Shown: in pieces, positions 49,416 to 59,517 of the stretch
How positions within the stretch are numbered: position 1 is the first letter of the stretch
How the letters are laid out: every line of letters starts with the position of its first letter
Origin: a virus
Virus record (IMG/VR): IMGVR_UViG_3300025030_001854
Coordinates: 62,001-126,000 of that record
Length of the DNA: 64,000 bases
Strand: one strand, 5' to 3'
Position numbers and translations under genes: made by a program
Notes under the pieces: model-generated
The model's database searches: none
What the model was told of the DNA's origin: nothing
The model's input: only the letters and a program-made list of their open reading frames with translations

Positions 49416-52400
49416 ATCAAATTTTTTGATACTAAACATATAGGTAATCCTTCTGTCGCGAAAGCACTATTTAATAAATCTTCTTGAAGGGTTACCCTTG
49501 TTCCTCTTCCTGAAGTTATACATTTTCCACTATTTATAATAGCATCAGTTGAAACAGAATCATACATCTGAAACTGATTAGATATTCCATATTGTTTAGA
49601 TATATCTGGATTTTTTAAACCATTAGGTAACGGTTGTCCCCTAGATGCGGAAAAAATCATAGCACTATTAGTAAAGGTTAATCCGTCGTCAGGGGGCATT
49701 ATTTCTATGGTTTCTCCAGGATTTAAAATCTCAATTGAACTAAATGCTGGCCATAAAAGTTTGTTGTAATTTTCTGGATATGTCATAAACATTCCACTAT
49801 ATTCTTGGTAATCTGTAATTCTAAGTCCTGGTTTTCTTTGTTTCATGATTGATGGCGCTTCTAATACTGGACGATTAGTAGTAGAAGTTGGTTCAATAAA
49901 AAATTTGGGGTTTAATCTTGATAAAACTGGGGACATATATACTGGGTCATATAGTGGTTTGAGTTCGTCTCCCGAAGAAATATTTTCTAATATAATTCCC
50001 TCGGTGAATATAGCTGTATCGGCTTGACCTAAATACCCCATTTCTCCAGAGACGACACAATAACCAGAAGGATTAATAATATGTAAATCTTCATATGGAA
50101 TAGCTTTATATTCTATAGAAACATTTTTAAAAGTAAATGAAATTCTTACTCCCTCTCTATATCCGCTAATATCCATTCCCTGTCGTCTTTGTCTACATCT
50201 TTTAGACCAATATTCTTCTACGGTATCTGAAGAATCATATATAAAATTATCAAAAGAGTCTATTCTTCCATAGCCTGTAAACCGACTTTCGTCGTCTGGT
50301 TGAGGATAAAGTTTACCTGTTCTAGAAAAAGTAACAAAAGTATGAGAACCCTTGAGTCCCTCAAAACCATTAGAATGTGGAATAACAAATTTTAATTCTA
50401 GTCCATTATTAGGAAAATTATGGATATTTAACCAATCACGTTCTCCTTTATGGAAATTAAGATGATAGTTTTCTCCATTTAGGGTTTTTCTTGCTTTAAG
50501 TGTTAATTTGCCCGAAGGAACTCCCTTTTTTGTTTCTGCCAAATGTCCATCTTCAATATATCCATCTCCACCCACCGTTGGATTGGAATAAACATTTATA
50601 TGTAATGGATAACCAGCCTTAATAACTGAAACAATAGAGTAATTAGCATATCTTCCACCTTCTTCTAATTTTAGTCCACTAATAATATACTGACTTTCTT
50701 TCGTAGGGTCGTCAGTGCAATTAGGATTATCAGCATACATCTGTGAAACTTTTCTATTATTTACATATAGGTCAGTAAATCCTTGCACACTATTAGGATA
50801 CATTAAACCGATTTCTACATCTCTATCAAACGGACCAATAGTTATACCTGAAGAATCATACCATTCGCCGATAGATGAGGTTTTATTAATAATTGGGAAT
50901 AAAGTTGATAAATCAAATTCTAAATACATTCCACTTCTAAAAGTAGTAATGAGATTCCCAGTATATCCTATTTTTGCATACTGAATAACAGAGCTGCTAG
51001 TAAACGGTAGAGGTAACGAACCAGTATATCCCAGTGGATTATATCTTAATGAAGAAGCCCAAATAACTGTCCCTGTTGGAGAACTATTAAATAATAAAAT
51101 TCCATCATCATCTTCTGGAGTTCTAAAACACTGATAATCATAACATGGATAATCATCACTTCTATCTCGACAATAAATACTATAAGTTTGAGCTGAAAAG
51201 CCCAACCAAGCATCACCAATTATTTCGCGAGAATGATATCCACCCTGCCCAGAGGCAGAATATAAACCATAATTTAATAACTCTTCTTGTCGTCCCCCAA
51301 TATATTCAAAAAATAATGGGTCTTTTCCTGTCTCTATATCAAATCGTTGGTCATTATTATCTGTAATTTGACAGGTCTGAGAGTAATAATCAGCAAATGT
51401 AGAATTAATCCCAGGAGTCATTCCCAACCTACCAGAATTAATATTAAAAATAGGAGGAGTATAAATTAATTCTACTTCATCAGTAAACGCATCGTAAGCA
51501 TGAAATAGTCCCAAAGATAATGGCCGCAAATCATATGTATAAATATAATGTTCTGAATCTAAACCTGTAAACCATTTATGAGTCCAAACATCATATCCTG
51601 TAAGATAATATCCGTTTTCAAAATAGGTATTTATATCTGCATCTAAATTAAAGGTAGTATTATTTTTTCCAGAAGGAACAAATCCTTTATAAAGTGGAGC
51701 CCATTGATTATTAACCAAATTAATTCCTAGTCGTTTTTGAAATGGTTGGTCAACTTTTTTATTATTAATATCTAGAGATGACCATCCGACATCATTTGTT
51801 TCGAATATTTTGGTCATGATAGGGGCATTATTTGGATATGCTAATCCCCCTAATCCATCTGGACGTTTTACTGGAATATATTTAATATTAGATGAGACTG
51901 TTCCATCAGAATTGATATGATATACCCCAAAAATTTCTTTTACCACTTCTTCTCTTACCTCTAAATTAAATTTTACTTTATAAGGAAATCCTCTAAGTTT
52001 TCCTACATATAAAGCATTAGCTCCTAATGCTTGTGGATATAAAAACTTACGATTTTCCGTATTAAATGGACCACTAGTAAATCTTGGAAGATAGTTGTCT
52101 GATGACTGAGTGGCCATGATTCTAGGAAATTCGTTTTCCATATCTTCTGGCAATGGAGAAAATGAAGACCATCCAGTATATTTAATATTACTTGTTTCTG
52201 GGAAGCTATTGTCCAAATAATAATATTCTCTTTGAATACCTGATTCGTCAAATGCTATTTTTTTCACCAATCCAACTGTTTGCCCATTAACTAAATATCC
52301 ACTAATAAATGTAATTGTCTTAACGTCGTCACCAATAATATCTTCTTGATAGCTATCAATAATATTATTTAATTCAATAATTTGTCCACCACCACTTAAT

Positions 52401-54163
52401 AAATAACCAGTATATTCAAAATGGGAATTTTTTAAAACTTTAGAAACCAAACTATATTTTCCCTCAAAGAAATCACCCATAGAAAAAAATTGTTTAGTTA
52501 TTTCGTCTCTATTGTTAAGTTCAGCAGAACCTATTTTGGTATAAAATTTAGCCCTTGCCCCATTTTCAGAATAACCATAAGTATTATTATCTTCTCCCGT
52601 CGCAATAGGAAAAGAAGAAACCGAATTACTTCTAGACGATTCTGAGGAATAGCTCGCCCCTTTGGATGAAGTTTGAGATGGAAATAAAACGATTTTTGCC
52701 CTACTTCCAAATGTTTGATTATCAAATGTTTGAAAAAAAGCTAAAGCAGGTAAAGAACTAAATTCACTGGGTTGCGGTGGACCAAAATACCAATATTGTT
52801 TACCAAAACTTTCATTCCAGGTTTGTAAATCGTCCCCAACCAAAGTTCCGTTATGAATAGGATTATGAGAATCAATAGTTAGCATTCTTTTGGATATATT
52901 TCCTGTATTACAAACCGGATTTGCCAAGAAATATTGATAGTCTTCTTTATTTAAACCCTCTTCAGAAACAAATAATGGAGAAAATTTCCATCCAGTAAAA
53001 TTAGAAGAAGCACAAGTAACACATTTAACTTCATCTGAGCACTTGATAACAGACCCAGTAAATCCTATGTGCATTGACTGGGCAACATTGGTGCAGTCCA
53101 TAGATGCTGGACTTTTAGCGTATTCTTGGTATAACCCTATTCTTCCAGGACTATCTGTTCTAACTGAAGACGAAGTAACCTTCACATTATTACCATTATT
53201 ATCTACTTCATAGGAATAAAGTGTTCTTCTATTATGATGCCAATCAGAAACCGGCATTCCAGATTTGTCGAAATGAATATAAGCATTTTTTACGTCAGAA
53301 TTAAAATCTCCAGAAGATGGCGGTCCATCGTTGAAAATCCTGTGAAATTTTATATTAGGCACTGGTCCGATATAAGATTTTGGGTCGCGACAAGGCACTG
53401 TTCTTAAATATGTAAAGGAAATTGGCTGACCATTAGCTCCTATAATATTAACATTATCTTCTACACAATCACTAACATCATCCCCAATAGCATCATAAAG
53501 TAATTCTCCAGATACATAATAATACTGATTTTCTATGTCTTTCAATATTTGGAGATTAGGTTGATGAAAAATTTTACTAGTATCATACCAATTATAATTT
53601 GATACTTCTGATTCTTTATTTCTATCTGACGTAGCAATATATGCAATAGTAGAAGAATAATCATTTGACAATAAAGATTCCACGGCACTAATAGAAAATG
53701 GATGAATTACTTCTCCTGTTCTTGTCGTTTCGAATGGACTATTCTCGAAAACAATACTTCCAATATTATTTAATACTTGTCCTATAACTTTAGATAATGT
53801 TGAAATTTTGACCCCACCAGCCCCAATCATACAGTAACCAAAAATAATAGCATGAGCAGCAATATTTAATAATTCTCTTTCATTTTCTGTATTATCTGGC
53901 AGATAGTTATTAATAATATATGCCATCGAACTTTCATAATTTTTATAAGTAGAGGTCTGAGAAAAACCCACCGTATTTTCAATATCAGAATCTTCTTGCA
54001 GATAATTATAAAAATCATCCCCGGCATCCTGTCCAAGATTAAAACCAGCCGCCATAGCCATGCACATCTTATTCCTAAACCCTTTTTTATTTAAAACGGC
54101 TAAACGAATATATACGGCAGATATACTTAAACCAAAAATTGTTCTTAGACCATTATCTTCCAT
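49412..54163 (-). CDS. giant structural-type protein, 1583 aa (paralogue B)
   Basis: This very large protein is rich in Tyr, Ser, Asn, Gly and Pro, with many short beta-prone segments (GYTGSLPLPF, SGMYLEFDLS) and scattered Cys. There is no signal peptide or catalytic motif. The opening 120 residues look helical (NKKGFRNKMCMAMAAGFNLG). It shares layout and local phrases with the next gene upstream (for example IHFDKSGMPV against VSFDSSGKPI), so the two appear paralogous. The likely role is a virion component such as a tail or surface-appendage protein; this is inferred from size, composition and genome position only. Confidence 0.65.
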   Translation of the reverse strand: MEDNGLRTIFGLSISAVYIRLAVLNKKGFRNKMCMAMAAGFNLGQDAGDDFYNYLQEDSDIENTVGFSQTSTYKNYESSMAYIINNYLPDNTENERELLNIAAHAIIFGYCMIGAGGVKISTLSKVIGQVLNNIGSIVFENSPFETTRTGEVIHPFSISAVESLLSNDYSSTIAYIATSDRNKESEVSNYNWYDTSKIFHQPNLQILKDIENQYYYVSGELLYDAIGDDVSDCVEDNVNIIGANGQPISFTYLRTVPCRDPKSYIGPVPNIKFHRIFNDGPPSSGDFNSDVKNAYIHFDKSGMPVSDWHHNRRTLYSYEVDNNGNNVKVTSSSVRTDSPGRIGLYQEYAKSPASMDCTNVAQSMHIGFTGSVIKCSDEVKCVTCASSNFTGWKFSPLFVSEEGLNKEDYQYFLANPVCNTGNISKRMLTIDSHNPIHNGTLVGDDLQTWNESFGKQYWYFGPPQPSEFSSLPALAFFQTFDNQTFGSRAKIVLFPSQTSSKGASYSSESSRSNSVSSFPIATGEDNNTYGYSENGARAKFYTKIGSAELNNRDEITKQFFSMGDFFEGKYSLVSKVLKNSHFEYTGYLLSGGGQIIELNNIIDSYQEDIIGDDVKTITFISGYLVNGQTVGLVKKIAFDESGIQREYYYLDNSFPETSNIKYTGWSSFSPLPEDMENEFPRIMATQSSDNYLPRFTSGPFNTENRKFLYPQALGANALYVGKLRGFPYKVKFNLEVREEVVKEIFGVYHINSDGTVSSNIKYIPVKRPDGLGGLAYPNNAPIMTKIFETNDVGWSSLDINNKKVDQPFQKRLGINLVNNQWAPLYKGFVPSGKNNTTFNLDADINTYFENGYYLTGYDVWTHKWFTGLDSEHYIYTYDLRPLSLGLFHAYDAFTDEVELIYTPPIFNINSGRLGMTPGINSTFADYYSQTCQITDNNDQRFDIETGKDPLFFEYIGGRQEELLNYGLYSASGQGGYHSREIIGDAWLGFSAQTYSIYCRDRSDDYPCYDYQCFRTPEDDDGILLFNSSPTGTVIWASSLRYNPLGYTGSLPLPFTSSSVIQYAKIGYTGNLITTFRSGMYLEFDLSTLFPIINKTSSIGEWYDSSGITIGPFDRDVEIGLMYPNSVQGFTDLYVNNRKVSQMYADNPNCTDDPTKESQYIISGLKLEEGGRYANYSIVSVIKAGYPLHINVYSNPTVGGDGYIEDGHLAETKKGVPSGKLTLKARKTLNGENYHLNFHKGERDWLNIHNFPNNGLELKFVIPHSNGFEGLKGSHTFVTFSRTGKLYPQPDDESRFTGYGRIDSFDNFIYDSSDTVEEYWSKRCRQRRQGMDISGYREGVRISFTFKNVSIEYKAIPYEDLHIINPSGYCVVSGEMGYLGQADTAIFTEGIILENISSGDELKPLYDPVYMSPVLSRLNPKFFIEPTSTTNRPVLEAPSIMKQRKPGLRITDYQEYSGMFMTYPENYNKLLWPAFSSIEILNPGETIEIMPPDDGLTFTNSAMIFSASRGQPLPNGLKNPDISKQYGISNQFQMYDSVSTDAIINSGKCITSGRGTRVTLQEDLLNSAFATEGLPICLVSKNLI

Positions 54164-54165
54164 TT

Positions 54166-57100
54166 TTATCCTTCTTCTCCTCTTATATTAAACTGACTAT
54201 ACAAATTTGAAGCATAATTCTGAGCATCATTAAAAGCCGTAATATTACCCACTAATACGCTACTCATATGTCCAGCCCCTAAGTGTAAAGTCGGAGTAAT
54301 AAAATTACAATGTTCAGAACCTCCATCTTGGCAGGGAGATATTCCAACTATATCGGTATTTGTCTCAGGGAAATAAGATGTCCCAACATTAAGCATTCCA
54401 CGAGTAATCCTAGCGTGAGGAGTATTAATTGGACTTCTAAATATAACATCACTATCTTTGCTAGATAGTTCATCTGTTATAATTAAACTTCCGTTACTTT
54501 TTTCATTAGCAATGGGAACAAGCCTTAATTTCTTTTTTTGTCGATTTGCGTTTTCTTCGACATAATTAAATAATTTTTGTGCTTTTCCTCCAGGGAAAAA
54601 TCCTTGCCCATATCTCATACTTAAACATGGGTCAAAACAATCTCCAGCCATCAATCTTGATGGAGGACAACTATACGCTGAAAAATCTGGGCTTCCGGCC
54701 AATTGAGAAGCGGTCATAACATAATCACACACTGTAGAATTAAATCCTGGATAATTTTCCTCACAGGAAAAAGAGATATCCCCATATGGTTTAGAAGTTC
54801 CCTCGGTTCCCCGTTTACCCCACCAAATATTTCTAATAGACGGTAAATCCATAAAACCAAGATTGCTTCGTTTAGCATTTATTTGATTGACTAATGAAAC
54901 ATGGTTAGCGGAAGACTCTTTTTTTACATATAATCCATATATTGATGGGGCATCAAACATCATATTAAATCTTCTTCCCCATGCCATTGAATAGAATCCT
55001 AAAGAAATTCCATTTCCATTTCTATCTCTATTATGACGTTTTACTTTCCACTGATAGGCATATGGGCCATACATCGGCCTTCTTTCCAAATATGTATTGT
55101 TTGGTTGTCCCAACCAAAAATATTGAATAGCAGAATTCATTGCTCTTAATCCAGGACAAATAAAAGTCTCATTTCTTACATTTTTCTTTTTTACTGGGTC
55201 ACATAATATATAAAATCTATCAAAAGCTTCAATATAATAAAGCATATTTCTACCAAATCCATTATTTGTATATCCACAATTCAATCCAGCTAAATCAGTG
55301 GGACGAATTAAAGCTTTCGCTTCTTCTAATAATCGTTCTGAGGCTTCCTCATTTTTTGGTGCTCCAGCCCCAATAAATTGAATATCTCTATCTTTTACAG
55401 TAGATATTTTTCCAAAACGTTTAATAGAGCCCAAATTATTGCCCCATTGCCAATGACCGATACCCTTATTTGGATAATTTAATTCTCCATAATTCGTAAC
55501 CGGAGGATATAATTCAGCAATAGTTGACAAACTAGATAATTTCATTCCTTTTCTAGTATCTTTTGTAGCAACAGCTTTTTGTTTTAATGTCCAATGTGTA
55601 ACTCGATAATTATTAAAATATACCATTGTTCTTATACCACGTTTTCCAATAGGCATACTATAGTTTTCGCATTCTGGCAAATGTTTATATCCATACAAGA
55701 GATTACCTTCTTGTTGGTTAAGAAGCTTGCTAAATGGAATAAGACTACCATAATCAAGAAGATGTCCCCACGATTCTCTTAATCCCCGTGTGTCTGTTAA
55801 AGTGGATGGTTTATAGCTTCTCGTTGCCCCAACATAACCAATACTTCCAACAAAACGATAAGCCGATACATCTCCCCATCCTGCATTTGGTGGTGGAATT
55901 TTTTGCTCAATCACACTCTCAGGAATTGCATGTGGGTCTTCTTGATATCCACAATAAGGACCAATAAAAGAATATACTTCTGGACTAATAGATATAATTT
56001 GCAATTCATCATTTTTATCAAATACTTCAAAGTCTACTCTAATGTCTCCATTAGCATTCGAGGCATTTTTAACAGAAACATCAAATCTCAACCAGTCTTC
56101 TATTATTAATTCAGAAGGATTGCTCATTCTTATGCCAAATCTTCCTGACGCTAAACAAAAATAATAATAATCACTATCTTCATCTTTTATAGTCCCTTGA
56201 ATAAAAGAATAATCATCTTCACTATTATTTTCTGGGGAATAAACTGGAGAGCAATCTAACGGATGAATAATGGTGCAAGTATTAGAATCTCCTTCTAAAG
56301 CACACCAATTTCCTCCCGTATTAGATGGTTCAGTCAATTCAAAATTACTACTTGATAGAAATTCGGGATATTTATCTTTTTTAACTCTATGCCATTTATA
56401 TTGTAATGGATATAGGTTGCGTTTATTTTTATTAAATATCTTTAATTTTTCGCACCAAAAGGCAATTTCTGGATATCTAGTGGTCATCTTATCTTCTGGA
56501 ATAGAATGATAATCTACCGCTGAACATCTTAAAGTTGGATGTTGTCCTATTTTACAATGAACTTTAGGTAATGGTTGCTGAGTGAAAATAGGAGTAAAAC
56601 AAGAAAAATTTTTATCTAATTGTCCTATTTCATTATAACCAATTGCTAACCAACCGCTTGGAGAATATTTTCTTCCTAAAGTATCTAAAATTAGTCCGCT
56701 AAGAACAGGTTCATACGAAGGAGTCGGAATCATTTTATTAAATCTAATATCATTAAAAAATCCAGGATAATAAAAAGTATTTTGGGAAAAGGATAAAGTC
56801 GCCAACGTGTCCATCAAACCTGAAATCGCGCCTCTACTTCCATAAGCCCCCTCAAAAAATCTTCTTTTTACATCTGGTAATTCTGAATTTGTCCCCCAAG
56901 AAAAAGGCATTCTCGACCACCCTGTATGCTCTAAATAATCTTTAGATTTATCAAATGAAAAATAAATATGATTTAGCGGGAATAAATCAATCGGATTTCC
57001 ATGAATGAAATTTTCCATGTATCTTGTCATCATCCGTTTTTCTCGTCCAGAAATAATTGATTGATAAAAAGATTCGTTTATACCATTATCGTCCCTGATA

Positions 57101-58908
57101 TAATATCCATATCTATCTTCTAAAACTTGCCACCAATCCAATCCTGCTCCCGATAAAATTTGAATATAATTTTGTCTAAATTGATTATAACTATTATTTG
57201 TAAATAATAAATCAGAAACTTTGCCACTAGTTACGACAAATTTAGTACTAGCTAACCCCTCTTGAACGATAATCTGAGGTTCATTTCCACTAAAAGAAGC
57301 TAATCCACTAGTAAAAATGTCCTGAAATTTTCGATAAAGTTGATTAATAGAAAATTCAAATCTAGGATATTGACTAATAATCCAAGAATATTCTGCCGAA
57401 CCAGTAATTCCAGAATAGTTTGCCCATAAGAAAAACCCTTTATTAAAAGCATACATATTGGAATACTTTTCTTCCATTTGCGCTGTTCTTAATAAGTTGT
57501 CATAAGCAGAAAAACTCCATTTTCCATTGGTATCTAAAGAATCAGGTTCAGTTGATTCTTTGTCGAACTCTAGGGGCTCTGTTTGTTGAGGTAATTCTGA
57601 AGCATTTTCTACTCCGCTCCATGGATAATCAAGAGCTAAAGTTTTACAACTATTAAGAAATCTTGTTCCATAAAAACCAAATTTTCTAATAGCTGCATAA
57701 TAAGGAATATCAAAATGCGTTGATGGGCAGGCATATATAGAAGCTCCGACAGTCCAAGGAAGAAAATCTACCGTATCTGGACATTGACGATTTTGCCAAT
57801 AAGATTTTTCATGAGATAATGTTGGTTGAAAAAGTAATGTTCCTTCACTTGGACTTCTATAAGTTATACCTTCTCTTATTTGGTTGAAGTTATTATAAAA
57901 TGGAATAGTAGAAGCATTATCTTCAAATGTAAAATGCCAATAATGCCAAGGGTCAGCCCCAGCAAAACTTACTTGGTCACCAATACTTCCATATAAAATA
58001 TCAGGAGCTTCAATTAACTGAACCCCATTGGTCCCTTTCCCGACGCTAGTATCTGTTTCCATTAAATTCGCTAAACAAAGAGCGTTATTTAATTTGTTTG
58101 TTTGAGAAGAATAAGAATATTGAGGAATAGGTTTTCCGCTACTATCAAAAGACACGTAATTATAATCTTCGTCACTAGTAGTAGAATATCTTCCGTTAAC
58201 TTTAATATCGAAATTATCTAATGAAGTTGGAATTGGATTCTGGTTATATGGAGTAGTTGCCCCAAGAGCATTAGTTGTTCCTTGAATTAATGAAAATTGA
58301 AATTCATCATAATAAACTTGAACCGCAACAGTACTTTGTGGACATACTTCTTTTGGACTGTATATCGGGGAAAAAGAATTTGCGCTTAATGTATTAGTAG
58401 ATAAAGTTACATCTGAAGCACTTTTAGAAACAATACCAAACATCTCATTATATTCTGTTACAGTTAACGGAGAACAAGAACCCATGTCTAATGCTTGAGT
58501 TGCATCTTGGTTAGCATTAAAAATATTAATGTTTTCTCCATACGGAGGAAGAAAGTATCCTCCTGGATAAAAAGCATTATAGAAATTAAATCCATCATAA
58601 AACGAATCTTTGTCATGCCCAAACCCATGGCATGAACCATAAAGAATAGCTTTATCATAATAATATAAAACGCCAGTCCTATCACTTACTGCTACTTCTG
58701 AAGAAGTAAATTTTCTAGCCACGCCAGATTTTCTATGAACTTTATTATCTAAATATGCTCCAAATGGTGGTTCAAAATTTTCGGTTGGATAAGAAGGACT
58801 TGAAAATTCAAACATCTTTCCCCTGATACCCCTATTATGAATTTTAAAATAAAATCCAGTTAAGATATCATTTTCAACTGTAACCCCAGGAAATTCTCCA
58901 ATTTTCAT
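54166..58908 (-). CDS. giant structural-type protein, 1580 aa (paralogue A)
   Basis: This protein is almost the same length as its downstream neighbour (two bases apart) and similar in composition: Tyr/Phe/Ser/Asn-rich and beta-prone, with regular Cys (for example CPDTVDF, CPSTHFD, CEENYPGF). The N-terminus, MKIGEFPGVTVENDILTGF, resembles a small beta-sandwich. No enzymatic motif is recognised. It is probably a virion structural protein and a candidate target for the glycan machinery, but neither point is shown by the sequence. Its upstream region is shared with the divergent promoter at 58919. Confidence 0.65.
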   Translation of the reverse strand: MKIGEFPGVTVENDILTGFYFKIHNRGIRGKMFEFSSPSYPTENFEPPFGAYLDNKVHRKSGVARKFTSSEVAVSDRTGVLYYYDKAILYGSCHGFGHDKDSFYDGFNFYNAFYPGGYFLPPYGENINIFNANQDATQALDMGSCSPLTVTEYNEMFGIVSKSASDVTLSTNTLSANSFSPIYSPKEVCPQSTVAVQVYYDEFQFSLIQGTTNALGATTPYNQNPIPTSLDNFDIKVNGRYSTTSDEDYNYVSFDSSGKPIPQYSYSSQTNKLNNALCLANLMETDTSVGKGTNGVQLIEAPDILYGSIGDQVSFAGADPWHYWHFTFEDNASTIPFYNNFNQIREGITYRSPSEGTLLFQPTLSHEKSYWQNRQCPDTVDFLPWTVGASIYACPSTHFDIPYYAAIRKFGFYGTRFLNSCKTLALDYPWSGVENASELPQQTEPLEFDKESTEPDSLDTNGKWSFSAYDNLLRTAQMEEKYSNMYAFNKGFFLWANYSGITGSAEYSWIISQYPRFEFSINQLYRKFQDIFTSGLASFSGNEPQIIVQEGLASTKFVVTSGKVSDLLFTNNSYNQFRQNYIQILSGAGLDWWQVLEDRYGYYIRDDNGINESFYQSIISGREKRMMTRYMENFIHGNPIDLFPLNHIYFSFDKSKDYLEHTGWSRMPFSWGTNSELPDVKRRFFEGAYGSRGAISGLMDTLATLSFSQNTFYYPGFFNDIRFNKMIPTPSYEPVLSGLILDTLGRKYSPSGWLAIGYNEIGQLDKNFSCFTPIFTQQPLPKVHCKIGQHPTLRCSAVDYHSIPEDKMTTRYPEIAFWCEKLKIFNKNKRNLYPLQYKWHRVKKDKYPEFLSSSNFELTEPSNTGGNWCALEGDSNTCTIIHPLDCSPVYSPENNSEDDYSFIQGTIKDEDSDYYYFCLASGRFGIRMSNPSELIIEDWLRFDVSVKNASNANGDIRVDFEVFDKNDELQIISISPEVYSFIGPYCGYQEDPHAIPESVIEQKIPPPNAGWGDVSAYRFVGSIGYVGATRSYKPSTLTDTRGLRESWGHLLDYGSLIPFSKLLNQQEGNLLYGYKHLPECENYSMPIGKRGIRTMVYFNNYRVTHWTLKQKAVATKDTRKGMKLSSLSTIAELYPPVTNYGELNYPNKGIGHWQWGNNLGSIKRFGKISTVKDRDIQFIGAGAPKNEEASERLLEEAKALIRPTDLAGLNCGYTNNGFGRNMLYYIEAFDRFYILCDPVKKKNVRNETFICPGLRAMNSAIQYFWLGQPNNTYLERRPMYGPYAYQWKVKRHNRDRNGNGISLGFYSMAWGRRFNMMFDAPSIYGLYVKKESSANHVSLVNQINAKRSNLGFMDLPSIRNIWWGKRGTEGTSKPYGDISFSCEENYPGFNSTVCDYVMTASQLAGSPDFSAYSCPPSRLMAGDCFDPCLSMRYGQGFFPGGKAQKLFNYVEENANRQKKKLRLVPIANEKSNGSLIITDELSSKDSDVIFRSPINTPHARITRGMLNVGTSYFPETNTDIVGISPCQDGGSEHCNFITPTLHLGAGHMSSVLVGNITAFNDAQNYASNLYSQFNIRGEEG

Positions 58909-58918
58909 GTAATTTTGT

Positions 58919-58947
58919 TTGACTTTTGCCTTATCTTATGATATTAT
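58919..58947 (+). promoter_or_regulatory. promoter for the plus-strand block at 59-61 kb
   Basis: TTGACT (58919-58924), exactly 17 bases, then TATTAT (58942-58947). The predicted start near 58954 gives a 15-base leader that carries AAGG nine bases before the ATG at 58970, so this one is leadered. It lies directly upstream of the divergent giant gene. Confidence 0.7.
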
Positions 58948-58969
58948 TAATTACACAAGGTTATACATT

Positions 58970-59515
58970 ATGTTTCATATATACCATCCGACTAAAACTA
59001 ATAAGGGGTTTGCCTGTTCATTCTGGTTTTCAATAAGAGAAAAGTGTGTTTTTGCTACTATTGTTAAACAAGCTGGATGGGACGAAAAAGCAGACAACGG
59101 TCTTTTTAAAGCAAGTTTAGAAGACCCAACAAAGCACGTTAATATTAAATTATCAGATATAGAAGTCGGACATATTTTAGAATGTCTAGATAAAAATCGC
59201 GATTTCAAAACATATCATGATAATGAACTGAAACCAAAACATATATCTTTTACTACATGGATGGGAGCCGCTCAAAAAGATGTCTCTGGAGCAGTTATTA
59301 AAGAAGCCTGCCAGCAAGGATTTTCTTTCTCTATCTCTGTAATTGACAAGGAAGACTCTACTAATAAAAATAGTTTCTATATAGGTTTAAATTTTGGAGA
59401 AGCAAGACTGTTAAGAGAGTTTCTATTGTTTGCCCTTCACCATTTCTTTGAAGAAAGAACATCTTTAGCTGCGAATAAAAACAATAATTCAAAGTCTAAA
59501 ACAATAGATATTTAA
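58970..59515 (+). CDS. putative ssDNA-binding (PC4/whirly-like) phage protein
   Basis: The 181-aa protein begins MFHIYHPTKTNKGFACSFWF, has TIVKQAGWDEKADNGLFKAS, an LSDIEVGHILECLDKNRDF helix and FYIGLNFGEARLLREFLLFAL. The alternation of a basic beta-sheet and long helices, and the GEARLLREFL segment, resemble phage proteins compared with PC4-type single-stranded-DNA binders. The comparison is from memory of the layout and is uncertain. The start at 58970 is supported by the promoter and AAGG. Confidence 0.5.
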   Translation: MFHIYHPTKTNKGFACSFWFSIREKCVFATIVKQAGWDEKADNGLFKASLEDPTKHVNIKLSDIEVGHILECLDKNRDFKTYHDNELKPKHISFTTWMGAAQKDVSGAVIKEACQQGFSFSISVIDKEDSTNKNSFYIGLNFGEARLLREFLLFALHHFFEERTSLAANKNNNSKSKTIDI

Positions 59516-59517
59516 TT

